Assembly (NCBI GenBank): GCA_047638395.1
Contig: JBLIMV010000004.1
Coordinates: forward strand, 148,599-212,598
Reading direction: 5' to 3'
Source of the DNA: CAXBCP01 sp047638395
Lineage (GTDB): Bacteria > Pseudomonadota > Alphaproteobacteria > MPNO01 > UBA830
Length of the DNA: 64,000 nt
The translations under genes were made by a program, and so were the position numbers. Under the pieces are notes generated by a model that worked only from the letters and a program-made list of their open reading frames with translations, made no database searches and was not told the DNA's origin. The stretch's first letter is position 1, and each line of letters begins with the position of its first letter. Positions 9,665 to 18,138 of the stretch are shown one piece after another.

Positions 9665-9769
9665 CTTTCGTATTCCGCCCGTTACTTTTTTTCTCAGGCG
9701 ACGATATCAGCAAATGCAGTCTGCGTCATACACCGATGTTCAGGCCGGGCACCATGTTCGGGTTGAAAA

Positions 9770-10942
9770 TCATCCGGCAGTGTGACTTTCCCGTGCATAG
9801 CGGACCAGCGCCATGAAACGGTAAATCCCGTGGACGAACTTGCCATAGGGCATTGTGATAAACAGGCTGAACACAACACCGAGATGCAGGGCCAGCAACA
9901 TGCCCATCGCCGATGTATCACGCAGGAACAGGAGTGCGAGGCCGGTCAGGCTGGTCAGGAACAACATTGCCAGAAAGGCAACATCCATGCCGAAGCGTGC
10001 CTTGTCCTGCATCTCCGGATCGCGCGTCCACTTGGCTTTCAGCAACCCGACCGGGCCGATCAGCAGCCCGATTCCGCCGATAGTCCCCAGGACGACCGGG
10101 GCGTCATACCAGGGATAGGGTGCGATCATACCCAGCAGGTAATGATAGAGCGTTGCGACCGACGTGGCCGCGAAGCACAGCATGAAGCCGTAAAACGTGC
10201 AGTGATGGTAGAACCGTCGGTGATCCGGTGTCGCATTTTCGTCTGCCGAGCAGTCCGCACCGCCGCCATCGAGATAGCGGAGTTTCCCGGCATCCTTCAT
10301 CGCCTGCCACAGCGATTGCGGCGCGCGCAGGGTCGATGCCGGCTCGCCGATATCGCGCCAGAACATTCGCGCACCCATGATCGACGCGAATATCGCGTAC
10401 AGGAATGCCGCCCCGAACAGGACCACCATCGAGTTATGCGGCATCAGCTTATAGAAAGACCCTGGACCGGTATGGATGCCGTACAGGACCGCCGGATCGT
10501 TTACCGCCGCAAAACCGAAAATAAAGACCGCCACGCTGATCGCGGCAATAATGCTGATCGCCAGACCGTTCCGCGCAAACAGACCGGAGAACATGCCCGG
10601 CCAAGCATAGGCCTCATAGGATTCGGCACGCGCCTGGGCCATCACTTTGGGCACATTGACGTCGAATTCATGCGGCGGGGAAAATTGGCAGTCGTAGAAA
10701 CAGGCACCGCAGCCGTGGCACAGATTTGCAAGATAGTTCAGGTCGCCGTCCGGAAATTCCCGGCGCATGATCATCGCGGGAAAAACCGCGCAAAGCCCCT
10801 CGCAATACCGGCAGGAATTGCAGACCGTCATCAGACGACCGGCCTCGGTCAGGGTTTCGCTCCCTCCTGGCGGGCCGCTCAGCCCTGCTTTTTCCGGTTT
10901 CGCCAATGGGTCAAATTGGGTTGTCTGCTCAGTTGCGGGCAT
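9770..10942 (-). CDS. tcuB: tricarballylate utilisation protein TcuB (Fe-S membrane electron carrier)
   Basis: 390 residues from ATG 10942, which lies inside the end of tcuA (14-bp overlap, translational coupling). The N-terminus has two four-cysteine ferredoxin-type clusters: C41, C44, C47, C51 and C75, C78, C81, C85. The rest carries about six hydrophobic segments with histidines, as in TcuB/CitB proteins. In Salmonella TcuB reoxidises the FADH2 of TcuA and passes electrons to the membrane. A longer start at 10975 would add only 11 low-conservation residues. The order tcuA-tcuB matches the known operon; the Salmonella MFS carrier TcuC is replaced here by a TTT transporter. Confidence 0.92.
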   Translation of the reverse strand: MPATEQTTQFDPLAKPEKAGLSGPPGGSETLTEAGRLMTVCNSCRYCEGLCAVFPAMIMRREFPDGDLNYLANLCHGCGACFYDCQFSPPHEFDVNVPKVMAQARAESYEAYAWPGMFSGLFARNGLAISIIAAISVAVFIFGFAAVNDPAVLYGIHTGPGSFYKLMPHNSMVVLFGAAFLYAIFASIMGARMFWRDIGEPASTLRAPQSLWQAMKDAGKLRYLDGGGADCSADENATPDHRRFYHHCTFYGFMLCFAATSVATLYHYLLGMIAPYPWYDAPVVLGTIGGIGLLIGPVGLLKAKWTRDPEMQDKARFGMDVAFLAMLFLTSLTGLALLFLRDTSAMGMLLALHLGVVFSLFITMPYGKFVHGIYRFMALVRYARESHTAG

Positions 10943-12326
10943 TGTTTGCGGCCTCCCTGCCCGCGATCCGGCCAAAGACGCTGCCGATGGTCATGCCGAT
11001 TCCGGCGGCATAACCCTTGCCAAGCACGTTGCCGGACATGATCTCTCCCGCAGCGAACATGTTCGCCGACGGCTTGCCGTCATTCATAATCATCTGCGCC
11101 TGCTTGTTTACGCGCGTCCCCAGATAGGTGAACGTGATGCCCGGTCGTACCGGATAGGCATAGTAAGGCGGCGTTTCGAGCCGTTGCGCCCAATGGGTTT
11201 TGGGCGGTTCCAGACCTTCTGTATGACAATCATCCAGAATAGTGTGATCGAAATCGCCATCGACGACGGCGTCATTAAAACCGGCCACGGTTTTTACCAG
11301 CGTATCCGCCGGAATTTGCAGCTTCTCCGCCAGCTCAGCAACCGTATCCGCCATGATTGGCGGGAACAGTGACGGCATGAACTTGGTGAGCACTGAATGA
11401 TCGAACACGATATAGCCGATCTGGTCCGGCTGTTGCGCGACAAGCCGCCCCCAGATCGCATACCGTTTTGGCCAGATATCCTCACCCTCGTCGTAGAAAC
11501 GTTCGGAATGTTTGTTCACGACGATGCCAAAGACCACGCAGTCGAGCCGGGTGATGATACCGCCATCATATTTCGGCGCCCGCGCATCGATGGCGACCGC
11601 GTGACACTGGGTCGGATCGCCGATTTGCTGAACATCGTTATCGAGCAGCATTTTCAGGATCGTGCCCTGGTTGTTGGCGGTGCCGCGGATCAGGAAGTTC
11701 TCCGCCGCCTCGCCCCAGTATTCCTTGAGCCATTCGATGTTCGATTCAAAACCGCCCGCCGCTGCCACCAGCGCACCGGCGCGGATCGTCTCGTCCTTGC
11801 CGTCAATTCTAGCGGTTGCCGACACGAACATCCCATCCTGGATATCCATCTCCGTGACCTCCGCATCGTACAGGACGTCGACACCGATCCGGTCGGCTGT
11901 GTTGTAAAGCGCGTTGAGCATCGCCCGCCCGCCGCCGAGAAAGAAGGAGTTCGTCCGCCCCAATCCGAGCGTGCCACCGAGGGGCGGCTGAAACCGCACA
12001 CCCTGCTCGACGATCCAGTTCAGCATATCCTTGGATTCATGGATCATGTGCCGCGCGAGTTCTTCGTCGGTCTCGCCTTCGGTCACCCGCAGCAGATCGT
12101 CAAACAATTCATCTTCGGGATAGGGCCCGGTCAGCGTGTCGGTCGCGGCATCATGGGCGCACCGCATATTCCGGGTGTGGCGCGTATTACCGCCGCGGTA
12201 GAATTTCGCCGCGCGCTCCAGCACCAGCACAGATGCGCCTTCAAGCCGCGCGCTGAGGGCCGCGCACAGGGCCGCATTGCCGCCGCCGATTACAAGTACA
12301 TCGTATTTTTTTGTCAGGTCCGCCAT
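10929..12326 (-). CDS. tcuA: FAD-dependent tricarballylate dehydrogenase TcuA
   Basis: 465 residues from ATG 12326, where the sequence starts MADLTKKYDVLVIGGGNAAL; an in-frame extension to 12389 has no family features. The Rossmann FAD-binding GGGNAALCAA is at residues 13-22, and the fumarate-reductase-like fold continues with the TcuA-typical segment YRGGNTRHTRNMRCAHD near 45-61 and a C-terminal FAD motif AAGEIMSGNVLGKGYAAG. The enzyme oxidises tricarballylate to cis-aconitate, feeding the TCA cycle. It is the first gene of the tcuA-tcuB-prpF-like-tctC-tctAB run on the minus strand, with its promoter in the 178-bp divergent gap shared with the phosphatase gene at 12505. Confidence 0.92.
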   Translation of the reverse strand: MADLTKKYDVLVIGGGNAALCAALSARLEGASVLVLERAAKFYRGGNTRHTRNMRCAHDAATDTLTGPYPEDELFDDLLRVTEGETDEELARHMIHESKDMLNWIVEQGVRFQPPLGGTLGLGRTNSFFLGGGRAMLNALYNTADRIGVDVLYDAEVTEMDIQDGMFVSATARIDGKDETIRAGALVAAAGGFESNIEWLKEYWGEAAENFLIRGTANNQGTILKMLLDNDVQQIGDPTQCHAVAIDARAPKYDGGIITRLDCVVFGIVVNKHSERFYDEGEDIWPKRYAIWGRLVAQQPDQIGYIVFDHSVLTKFMPSLFPPIMADTVAELAEKLQIPADTLVKTVAGFNDAVVDGDFDHTILDDCHTEGLEPPKTHWAQRLETPPYYAYPVRPGITFTYLGTRVNKQAQMIMNDGKPSANMFAAGEIMSGNVLGKGYAAGIGMTIGSVFGRIAGREAANNARN

Positions 12327-12504
12327 GCTCTTCGGTCGAATTGTGAATGTTCGGAGCTTCGTTTTGCCGGTTCGGCTTGCAGATGGCAATGGGGAGCTTG
12401 TTCAATCCATGGGTCAGAATTTGTTCCTGAACGCGCAGGATCTAACCAAACTGTCTTGAAACTGTATTATGCCTCCGGTTCTCCTTGGCGATTTCAATGG
12501 CTTC

Positions 12505-13023
12505 ATGAAACGACTCTTTCTCCTGCGCCACGCAAAATCCGGATGGGATAATCCGGGACAGGACGATTTCGACCGGTCGCTTACCCGGCGTGGTCGTCTA
12601 TCTGCGCCGCTGATGGGACGTCACATGCAGCATCTGGGCTACGCCCCGTCGATTGCGCTGTGTTCGCCGGCGCGGCGCGCGCAGGAGACATGGCGCCTGG
12701 TGCGGGATGCGCTTGCCGGCCAAACGGCGGAAGAGATGCGCCCGGAGCTGTATCTGCCGGACCCGCGCACGATGCTCGGCACGATCCGGGAAATCGGGAA
12801 TGCCCATCCAAGCGCCATCGTCATCAGCCACAACCCCGGCACTCTTGCCCTGGCTCTGGGACTTATGAGCAATAGAGCGCAGTCGGCGAACCCGTTTGGA
12901 GAGTATCCGACCGCCGCGCTGACCGTGTTCGATTTTGCCGTCGAGGCCTGGACCGACGTGCATCCCGGAGAGGGCCAACTGATCGGCTTTACCCGCCCGA
13001 AGGAGCTGGATGCGGCGGCATAG
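12505..13023 (+). CDS. SixA-type histidine phosphatase
   Basis: 172 residues from ATG 12505, where the family start KRLFLLRHAKSGW appears; 12 further upstream residues are not conserved. The RHAKS motif with catalytic His9, the second-half SHNPG motif near residue 111 and the small size match the SixA branch of the phosphoglycerate-mutase-like phosphatases. SixA removes phosphate from histidine phosphotransfer domains such as those of ArcB, or from the nitrogen PTS. In alphaproteobacteria the target is usually unknown. It stands alone between the divergent tcu operon and an acyl-CoA ligase gene 75 bp downstream; no phosphorelay gene lies next to it. Confidence 0.88.
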   Translation: MKRLFLLRHAKSGWDNPGQDDFDRSLTRRGRLSAPLMGRHMQHLGYAPSIALCSPARRAQETWRLVRDALAGQTAEEMRPELYLPDPRTMLGTIREIGNAHPSAIVISHNPGTLALALGLMSNRAQSANPFGEYPTAALTVFDFAVEAWTDVHPGEGQLIGFTRPKELDAAA

Positions 13024-13098
13024 GGATTGATGCCAGGCGGCTTATAATTTGATACCTCACAGCATGGCCAAACGCGCGCCAGTCGGTATCATGGTGCC

Positions 13099-14580
13099 AT
13101 GAATCTTGCAGAAGCCCTCGACCAGAACGCGTTGCGACGCCCCGGCGCGCCCGCGGTGATCACCCCCGATGAGACCATCAGCCATGCCGATTTCCGTGAC
13201 ATGGTGTGCAGGCGGGCCGCTCATCTGTCCGCCCTGGGCGTTGTTCGGGACGATATTGTCGGGGTCAATCTGAAGGACACGCCGGAGCACCTTGCCGCCC
13301 TGTTCGCGCTTGGCCGCATCGGCGCCGCCGCTTTGCCGATGGACTGGCGCTGGACGGTGGAGGAAAAATCACGCCTTGCCGAATTTTTTACGCCGCGCGT
13401 GGTTCTGTCCGAGCCGGACGATGCCTTTGCAGAGGTGGCGGGAGACTGGCTTTCGGTCCGCAACGACGATGCCTGGGCAAAGAACGTCGCGGACGCGGAT
13501 CCGGCGGCGACCGAACTGGCAGATGGCGATCCGCCATTGTTGCTGGCGCTCTCGTCGGGCACGACGGGCATCCCCAAGGGCCCGCTGATTACCCATAACC
13601 AGTTCTTTTCCCGCTTCATGATCTATTTCGTGACGCTCGGGTTCTCGGAGCGCACACGCTATCTCTGTGCGACACCGCTCTATTTCGGCGGCAGCCGCGG
13701 CTATTCGATGTGCTCGGTCTATGCGGGCGGCACGGCACTGTTATTCCCGCCGCCCTATGAGATGACCGACCTGCTGGCCTTCGGCGAGACCCATGCCGCG
13801 ACCAAGATGTTCCTGGTCCCGACACTGCTGCGCCGCGTGCTCGACCTGCCGCCGCGGACCGACGGTAAATTGCTGATGCCGGGGCTCGACATGCTGTTTT
13901 CAACCGGCGCGATCCTGCATGCCGAGGAGCGCGACGCGCTGATGAGCAACGTGTCGCCCTACTATCTAAATTTCTACGGCTCCACCGATGGCGGCGGCGC
14001 CACCGCCCTGTTCTGGCACGACCCGCCGGAAGCCGCGGCATCGGTCGGGCGGCCCGTATTCGGTGCCGAGATCGACATTGCCGGCGAAGACGACGCGTCT
14101 CTCCCGCCGGGCGAGGTGGGGCGTATCCGCTACAAGCACCCGGGCACCGCGACGGGATATTACAAGGACATCGAGGCCAGTCGTGAAGCTTTTCGCGGTG
14201 GCTGGTACTATCCCGGCGATCTCGGCTGGCGCGACGAGGCCGGGTTTCTGTATCTGGCGGGGCGCGCCAAGGACATGATTATCCGCGGGGGTGTGAACAT
14301 CTACCCGGCGGAGATCGAGCACGTGCTGAGCCTGCACGACACGGTCATCGAATCTGCCGTCGTTGCGTGGCCGTCAAAAACCTTCGGTGAGGAAATCGCA
14401 GCCTTTGTCGTCGCCCGGCCGGATAAGGCCGATGCAGACGCCTTGCTGAAGTGGTGCAGCGAAAACCTCGCGCGCTACAAACTGCCGCGCGAGATTTTCT
14501 TTGTCGAAGAGTTGCCGAAAAGCGGTGTCGGCAAGGTGCTCAAAGCCGATCTGACCGAACGGCTCACAGCGCTCGACTAG
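13099..14580 (+). CDS. AMP-forming acyl-CoA synthetase (class I adenylate-forming)
   Basis: 493 residues, full length for the family. The adenylate-forming motifs are all present: SSGTTGIPKGP near residue 152, YGSTDGG near 294, GDLGWRDEAGFLYLAGR with NIYPAEIE near 374-412, and the catalytic lysine K479 in KSGVGKVLK. It activates a carboxylic acid as acyl-AMP and then acyl-CoA in the cytoplasm. The acid (fatty, aryl or dicarboxylic half) cannot be told from sequence. Its stop codon TAG overlaps the stop of the convergent gene within the palindrome CTAG (14577-14580), so the two genes share two bases of their terminal codons. Confidence 0.9.
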   Translation: MNLAEALDQNALRRPGAPAVITPDETISHADFRDMVCRRAAHLSALGVVRDDIVGVNLKDTPEHLAALFALGRIGAAALPMDWRWTVEEKSRLAEFFTPRVVLSEPDDAFAEVAGDWLSVRNDDAWAKNVADADPAATELADGDPPLLLALSSGTTGIPKGPLITHNQFFSRFMIYFVTLGFSERTRYLCATPLYFGGSRGYSMCSVYAGGTALLFPPPYEMTDLLAFGETHAATKMFLVPTLLRRVLDLPPRTDGKLLMPGLDMLFSTGAILHAEERDALMSNVSPYYLNFYGSTDGGGATALFWHDPPEAAASVGRPVFGAEIDIAGEDDASLPPGEVGRIRYKHPGTATGYYKDIEASREAFRGGWYYPGDLGWRDEAGFLYLAGRAKDMIIRGGVNIYPAEIEHVLSLHDTVIESAVVAWPSKTFGEEIAAFVVARPDKADADALLKWCSENLARYKLPREIFFVEELPKSGVGKVLKADLTERLTALD

Positions 14581-15383
14581 CGAATTTGTGTCTTCCGCCG
14601 CCGGAACCCGATTAGTGCAGCACCAACCAGCAGGAATGCCAGACCACCCGGCGCCGGGATCGCTTCGGCGAACCCCCCGGCATCGACGATAAGCTCGATA
14701 TCGTTGAAATCGTCCGCGCCGATTATCATCGTGAAAGCGAACGTGTCCCCGAAGCCCGTATCAAACGGCCCGAACAGGCCATCGGCTTCGATAAATTCTG
14801 CGACATCCACCTCACCACCGAAGGAAAAGACATCGACAGTCGCATCGCCGATTGCGTCTTCGAGCAACGCATCGTCGACAGATGCCTCAGCAGATAGGGA
14901 AAAATCCAGCAGGAATGAGACAGCGACTTCATCCGTCATCGAGAAGTTGTCAATCGTGATCAGACCGAATGCGGCCGATAAGACTTCGGCGTAACCGATT
15001 GAATCGGCAGTGCCCGACGCCGTCGCGGTTATCGTCAGGCTGTCGCCGATACCGAGAACCGTCGGGTCGTCAAAATCCGGCGGGGTCAGGACAGGCGAGC
15101 CAGTCGATGTCCCCGAAGCTGTTCCGGTCCCTTCGGTGAAAGAGAAGGGGAACGTATCGCCACTGAAGGGGTCCGTTGATGCCGTACCGGCGAGAACCTC
15201 GACGTCGAGCGGGGCGGTGCTGAAGAGATCTGTATTCTCAATACCCGTGAGGGTCACTGTCACGGTCGCGGCGCTGGAGAACATCGCCGTCGCCTGCGCG
15301 CCCGACGGCAACACAACCGGGGCAATGGCAAGGGCGAATATGAAAGGTACTACGCGGATTACGTATTTTGGGAAACGCAACAT
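14577..15383 (-). CDS. secreted protein with PEP-CTERM-like C-terminal sorting signal
   Basis: 268 residues. An N-terminal signal peptide (hydrophobic segment VVPFIFALAIAPVVLP, cleavage near AQATA) precedes a low-charge, Asp/Ser/Thr-rich mature region with predicted beta character. The C-terminus has the tripartite sorting signal IPAPGG, hydrophobic helix LAFLLVGAALIGF and basic tail RRRK, as in PEP-CTERM/VPLPA-type exosortase substrates. It is therefore probably processed at the inner membrane and released or linked to exopolysaccharide. No exosortase is in the window. No function for the body of the protein is recognised. Confidence 0.75.
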   Translation of the reverse strand: MLRFPKYVIRVVPFIFALAIAPVVLPSGAQATAMFSSAATVTVTLTGIENTDLFSTAPLDVEVLAGTASTDPFSGDTFPFSFTEGTGTASGTSTGSPVLTPPDFDDPTVLGIGDSLTITATASGTADSIGYAEVLSAAFGLITIDNFSMTDEVAVSFLLDFSLSAEASVDDALLEDAIGDATVDVFSFGGEVDVAEFIEADGLFGPFDTGFGDTFAFTMIIGADDFNDIELIVDAGGFAEAIPAPGGLAFLLVGAALIGFRRRKTQIR

Positions 15384-15541
15384 CGCTTAACTCCCTTGGA
15401 AGCGTGAAAATCTGTTGCGTTAACTAAAGCAAGAATCGTGCCACGAAAATTAGCCCTATACATCAAAGGGTTGAAATTGCGCCATTTTACAACCGTAAAG
15501 AAACCCGACGATATCGGCCGGGATTTTGGGCACTACCAGCA

Positions 15542-16756
15542 CTACCGGCCCCGGTCATCTATCCGCAGCGCCGCAAAAACCTCTTCGGCACTGCCGGATG
15601 GCGGGTAGATCCACTGGGTGTTGATCATGGCCTTGCGCTCCTTTGCGTCGGCCCCCATCTTTTCGACATTCCGGTCCCAGCCGATCGTGAACACGGCACC
15701 GAAATTGCCCAGATCGAGGCAGGTCGTATAGTCGCTCTGCCGGTACGGTTGCGGCGCGGCACCGGTCAGATCGCGGACCACGTTCAGCCCCGCATACTTG
15801 CCCATCGTGCGCGCGTGCTGGCACGACATCAGGGCGTAATTGCCCTCATCATCGACCCGCGCATGGGCGACGTCACCCGTGGCATAAACATCTTCCAGCC
15901 CGGCGACTTTCAGATCGTCGCCGACCTCCAACCGTCCCAGCGCGTCCCGCTCGCCGGGAATCTGTGCGGTCAGCCCGTTGGCGCGCAGCCCCACGGTAAC
16001 AACCACCGTCGCCGCATCGATCCGCTCTCCGCCATCGAGCATAACGCCCCCTGCATCGAACCCGGTGACACGCTGCCCGAGACGTTGTTCGACGCGCGCC
16101 TCGGCAAGTGCGGTCTCAATAACCGGACGCGGGTTGGCGCCAAACTCCGGCCCGATCACGTCGGCCATCTCGACCAAAATTACCTTTGCCGCGGCTGCCG
16201 CCTCGTCACCGGCATGCTGGGCGATGCGGTTCCGCATTTCCGCCGCAAGCTCGATCCCGGTCATGCCACCGCCGACAATCACATAGGTGTCACCGCCCGG
16301 CGCGCCCGGTGTTTTGGCAACCGCCTGGAGCTGTTCGTCGAGGGCGACGGCCCCTTTGTAGCTATCGATATTGAACGTGTGTTCTGCCACGCCCGGCACC
16401 GGCAAAGGCGGCAATTCGCTGCCCGTCGCCAGGATGAGGCGGTCATAGGTGAGCGACGTGCCGTCCCGAAGGGTGACCGACTTCGCAGTCGTATCGATGG
16501 TGTCCACCGCGCCCTCGACAAACGCGACGCCTGCCGGGTCAAGCGCCGGGCGGATCGGTGCCCGCAATGTTTCAGGGTTCTTTTCATACAGCCGCGGGCG
16601 GATCGTCATCTGATCGGTCTCGGACACGAGCGTTACCGTGGCGTCGGCGCCCCGACTGCTGGCCTGGCTGCTGCCAAGCTTGTGGATCTCATCGGCCGCG
16701 ACAATGGCTGCGGAAACGCCGGCAAAGCCGCCGCCGACAACAAGAATGCTGGTCAT
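15542..16756 (-). CDS. NDH-2-like FAD-dependent pyridine nucleotide oxidoreductase
   Basis: 404 residues. Two Rossmann motifs are clear: ILVVGGGFAGVSAA at 4-17 for FAD and YVIVGGGMTGIELAAEM near 157 for NAD(P)H, with ATGSELPPLPVPG near 112 and YATGDVAH near 295 as in type II NADH dehydrogenases and sulfide:quinone-type enzymes. The cysteine pair of true sulfide:quinone reductases is not seen. It likely passes electrons from NADH to quinone or another acceptor at the membrane. It overlaps the upstream Rrf2 regulator gene by 4 bp (ATGA at 16753-16756) and is surely co-transcribed with it, suggesting redox- or stress-controlled expression. Confidence 0.85.
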   Translation of the reverse strand: MTSILVVGGGFAGVSAAIVAADEIHKLGSSQASSRGADATVTLVSETDQMTIRPRLYEKNPETLRAPIRPALDPAGVAFVEGAVDTIDTTAKSVTLRDGTSLTYDRLILATGSELPPLPVPGVAEHTFNIDSYKGAVALDEQLQAVAKTPGAPGGDTYVIVGGGMTGIELAAEMRNRIAQHAGDEAAAAAKVILVEMADVIGPEFGANPRPVIETALAEARVEQRLGQRVTGFDAGGVMLDGGERIDAATVVVTVGLRANGLTAQIPGERDALGRLEVGDDLKVAGLEDVYATGDVAHARVDDEGNYALMSCQHARTMGKYAGLNVVRDLTGAAPQPYRQSDYTTCLDLGNFGAVFTIGWDRNVEKMGADAKERKAMINTQWIYPPSGSAEEVFAALRIDDRGR

Positions 16757-17304
16757 GATGTTTTCCTTTTCAATTGCGACCGCAACCGCGCCGGGGTCCG
16801 GCGCGCCTCGTCACGGTCTTCGAACCATTTCTGTTTCTGGGAGATAAATTTTGTGCTGGTCTTTTCATCGACCTCGCCGGCCAGGCTGGCGAGCGTGCGT
16901 TCTTTCAGCGCGTCGAACATGCGTTCCTGGGCCTCGAGCATGATGGCATGGATGCCGCACACACCGCGCGTCGCCGATGCGGGCGGATCGTCGCCATACA
17001 GCACACAGTTGGCGCGGATTTCACGGCACTGGAACAGCGGCTTGTTGCCATCGACCGCGCGCACCACGTCGAACACGGTGATATCGCCCGCCGGTTTCGC
17101 CAGCCGGAAGCCCCCGCGAATGCCCTCGCCTGATTCCACGATCCCGGCCTTTTGCAGCCCGGTAAATATTTTTGCCACCAGCGACGGGGACACGCCCTGG
17201 AACTCGGCAAGATCACGGCTGCTGACCGCCGCATCTTCCGGCTGATCGACCAGATAGATCAGACAGTGCAGCCCGTATTCGACGTTCGTTCCGTAGAGGC
17301 TCAT
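16753..17304 (-). CDS. Rrf2-family transcriptional regulator with three-Cys cluster site
   Basis: 183 residues. The N-terminal winged helix begins MSLYGTNVEYGLHCLIYL and contains the family helix SRDLAEFQGVSPSLVAKIF near 29-47, then GIRGGFRLAKP near 61-71. Cysteines C93, C100 and C116 have the spacing expected for an Fe-S ligand set (IscR, NsrR and RsrR type), so it probably senses oxidants, NO or iron status. The gene precedes and overlaps the NDH-2-like oxidoreductase, its likely target. The upstream region is AT-rich and holds an ATAAC...GTTAT inverted pair (about 17310-17340) that could be its own operator; this is speculative. Confidence 0.9.
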   Translation of the reverse strand: MSLYGTNVEYGLHCLIYLVDQPEDAAVSSRDLAEFQGVSPSLVAKIFTGLQKAGIVESGEGIRGGFRLAKPAGDITVFDVVRAVDGNKPLFQCREIRANCVLYGDDPPASATRGVCGIHAIMLEAQERMFDALKERTLASLAGEVDEKTSTKFISQKQKWFEDRDEARRTPARLRSQLKRKTS

Positions 17305-17715
17305 CTTATAACTCCGATTAATCTTATCGTCGTTATATTATTTCGCTGTTAAAGAGTCAAATGCTGAATCAACCGTCGCGACAGCACCGCAGCAAAAGCG
17401 GTCTCATGCCCGCCATCGAAAAGGACGGGCGTCGCTAAAAACACAAAGTCGTAAAACAACCCTATGCACCCAAAGGGACGGGATACCGGATTCCAAAAAA
17501 TGGGACCCAAATTTCAGTCCCAGCACCCGAAGCACGGGATTCATCGGCCCTGACGCCAGTTACGTCCTCACCGTTGTTGCACTTCCCGCCAGTGTAGCAC
17601 GAGAAAGAACAAAACAAGAATTGTGGGCCAATAAAAACTGGCAGCAGGGACAAAAGACCCAACCCAGCTATCCTATGAGCTGGGAGGACGCTGGCCGGCA
17701 ATTCCGCCCCGAAAA
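17305..17715. other. intergenic stretch without a convincing gene
   Basis: About 410 bp between the Rrf2 gene and the terminator of the tRNA-Leu gene. The first 60 bp are AT-rich and should hold the Rrf2 promoter. A 79-codon minus-strand open frame at 17462-17701 has no ribosome site or family resemblance and an odd Cys/Gly-rich composition; I do not call it. No hairpin, tandem repeat or RNA gene was recognised in the remainder. Confidence 0.5.
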
Positions 17716-17743
17716 GTGAAAAAATCCCTCCGGGGGATTTTCG
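17716..17743 (-). terminator. intrinsic terminator of the tRNA-Leu transcript
   Basis: Inverted repeat aaaatccc (17721-17728) / gggatttt (17734-17741) with a 5-nt loop. Read on the minus strand the stem is followed by a run of six T, giving a standard Rho-independent terminator 17 bp after the tRNA-Leu CCA end. Confidence 0.8.
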
Positions 17744-17757
17744 CTCTTAGCGATAAA

Positions 17758-17844
17758 TGGTGCGGACGGCGGGACTTGAACCCGCATGGTCTAACGACCG
17801 ACAGATTTTAAGTCTGTTGTGTATACCAATTCCACCACGTCCGC
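17758..17844 (-). tRNA. tRNA-Leu, anticodon UAA
   Basis: 87 nt including an encoded CCA. The acceptor stem pairs GCGGAC... with ...GTCCGC followed by discriminator A; the T-arm has GGTTCAAGTCC; the anticodon loop is TTAAAAT on a 5-bp CAGAC-type stem, giving anticodon TAA; a long variable arm follows, as required for a leucine tRNA. It decodes UUA, a rare codon at this GC content. A terminator follows directly. Confidence 0.95.
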
Positions 17845-17932
17845 GTCTGGCCACAATAAACACGGCCACGCATGATTGAAATGGCGGAACGCGGTTTGGC
17901 GAAAAATTCCAGCCTGCGGTGCTTCTTCCCCT

Positions 17933-18007
17933 CGTCATCCCCGCGCAGGCGGGGATCTCCAAAAGGGTATCCATGCCGGGGAGATTCCCGCCTGCGCGGG
18001 AATGACG
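17933..18007. repeat. REP-like palindromic intergenic element
   Basis: Two 28-nt arms, beginning cgtcatccccgcgcaggcgg (17933-17960) and ggagattcccgcctgcgcgg (17980-18007), are complementary except for two G-T type changes, around a 19-nt loop. The cgtcat(t/c)cccgcg..gcggg core is a widespread intergenic palindrome in proteobacteria. It lies between tRNA-Leu and the Ldh-type dehydrogenase gene, partly followed by another half copy (gcgggaatgacag near 18014-18027). It is probably a mobile REP/MITE-like repeat rather than a gene-specific signal. Confidence 0.75.
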
Positions 18008-18138
18008 GGTTATCGCGGGAATGACAGCGAGTTTGCGCATATGGCGAATCATCCGCTGGCGCGACCCCCATTCGGCACGGTATGGTGTCGCCCATAAAAA
18101 ACACTGACGACAGCCCCGAAATCCGGGGGAGGCACACG

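Noticed and set aside
13043..13048. TATAAT -10 element before the acyl-CoA ligase gene
   Set aside because: The nearest TTGATG is only 10 nt upstream, too short a spacing for a sigma-70 promoter.
17462..17701. 79-codon minus-strand frame with several cysteines
   Set aside because: No ribosome site, no similarity recognised, composition unlike neighbours; left as non-coding.
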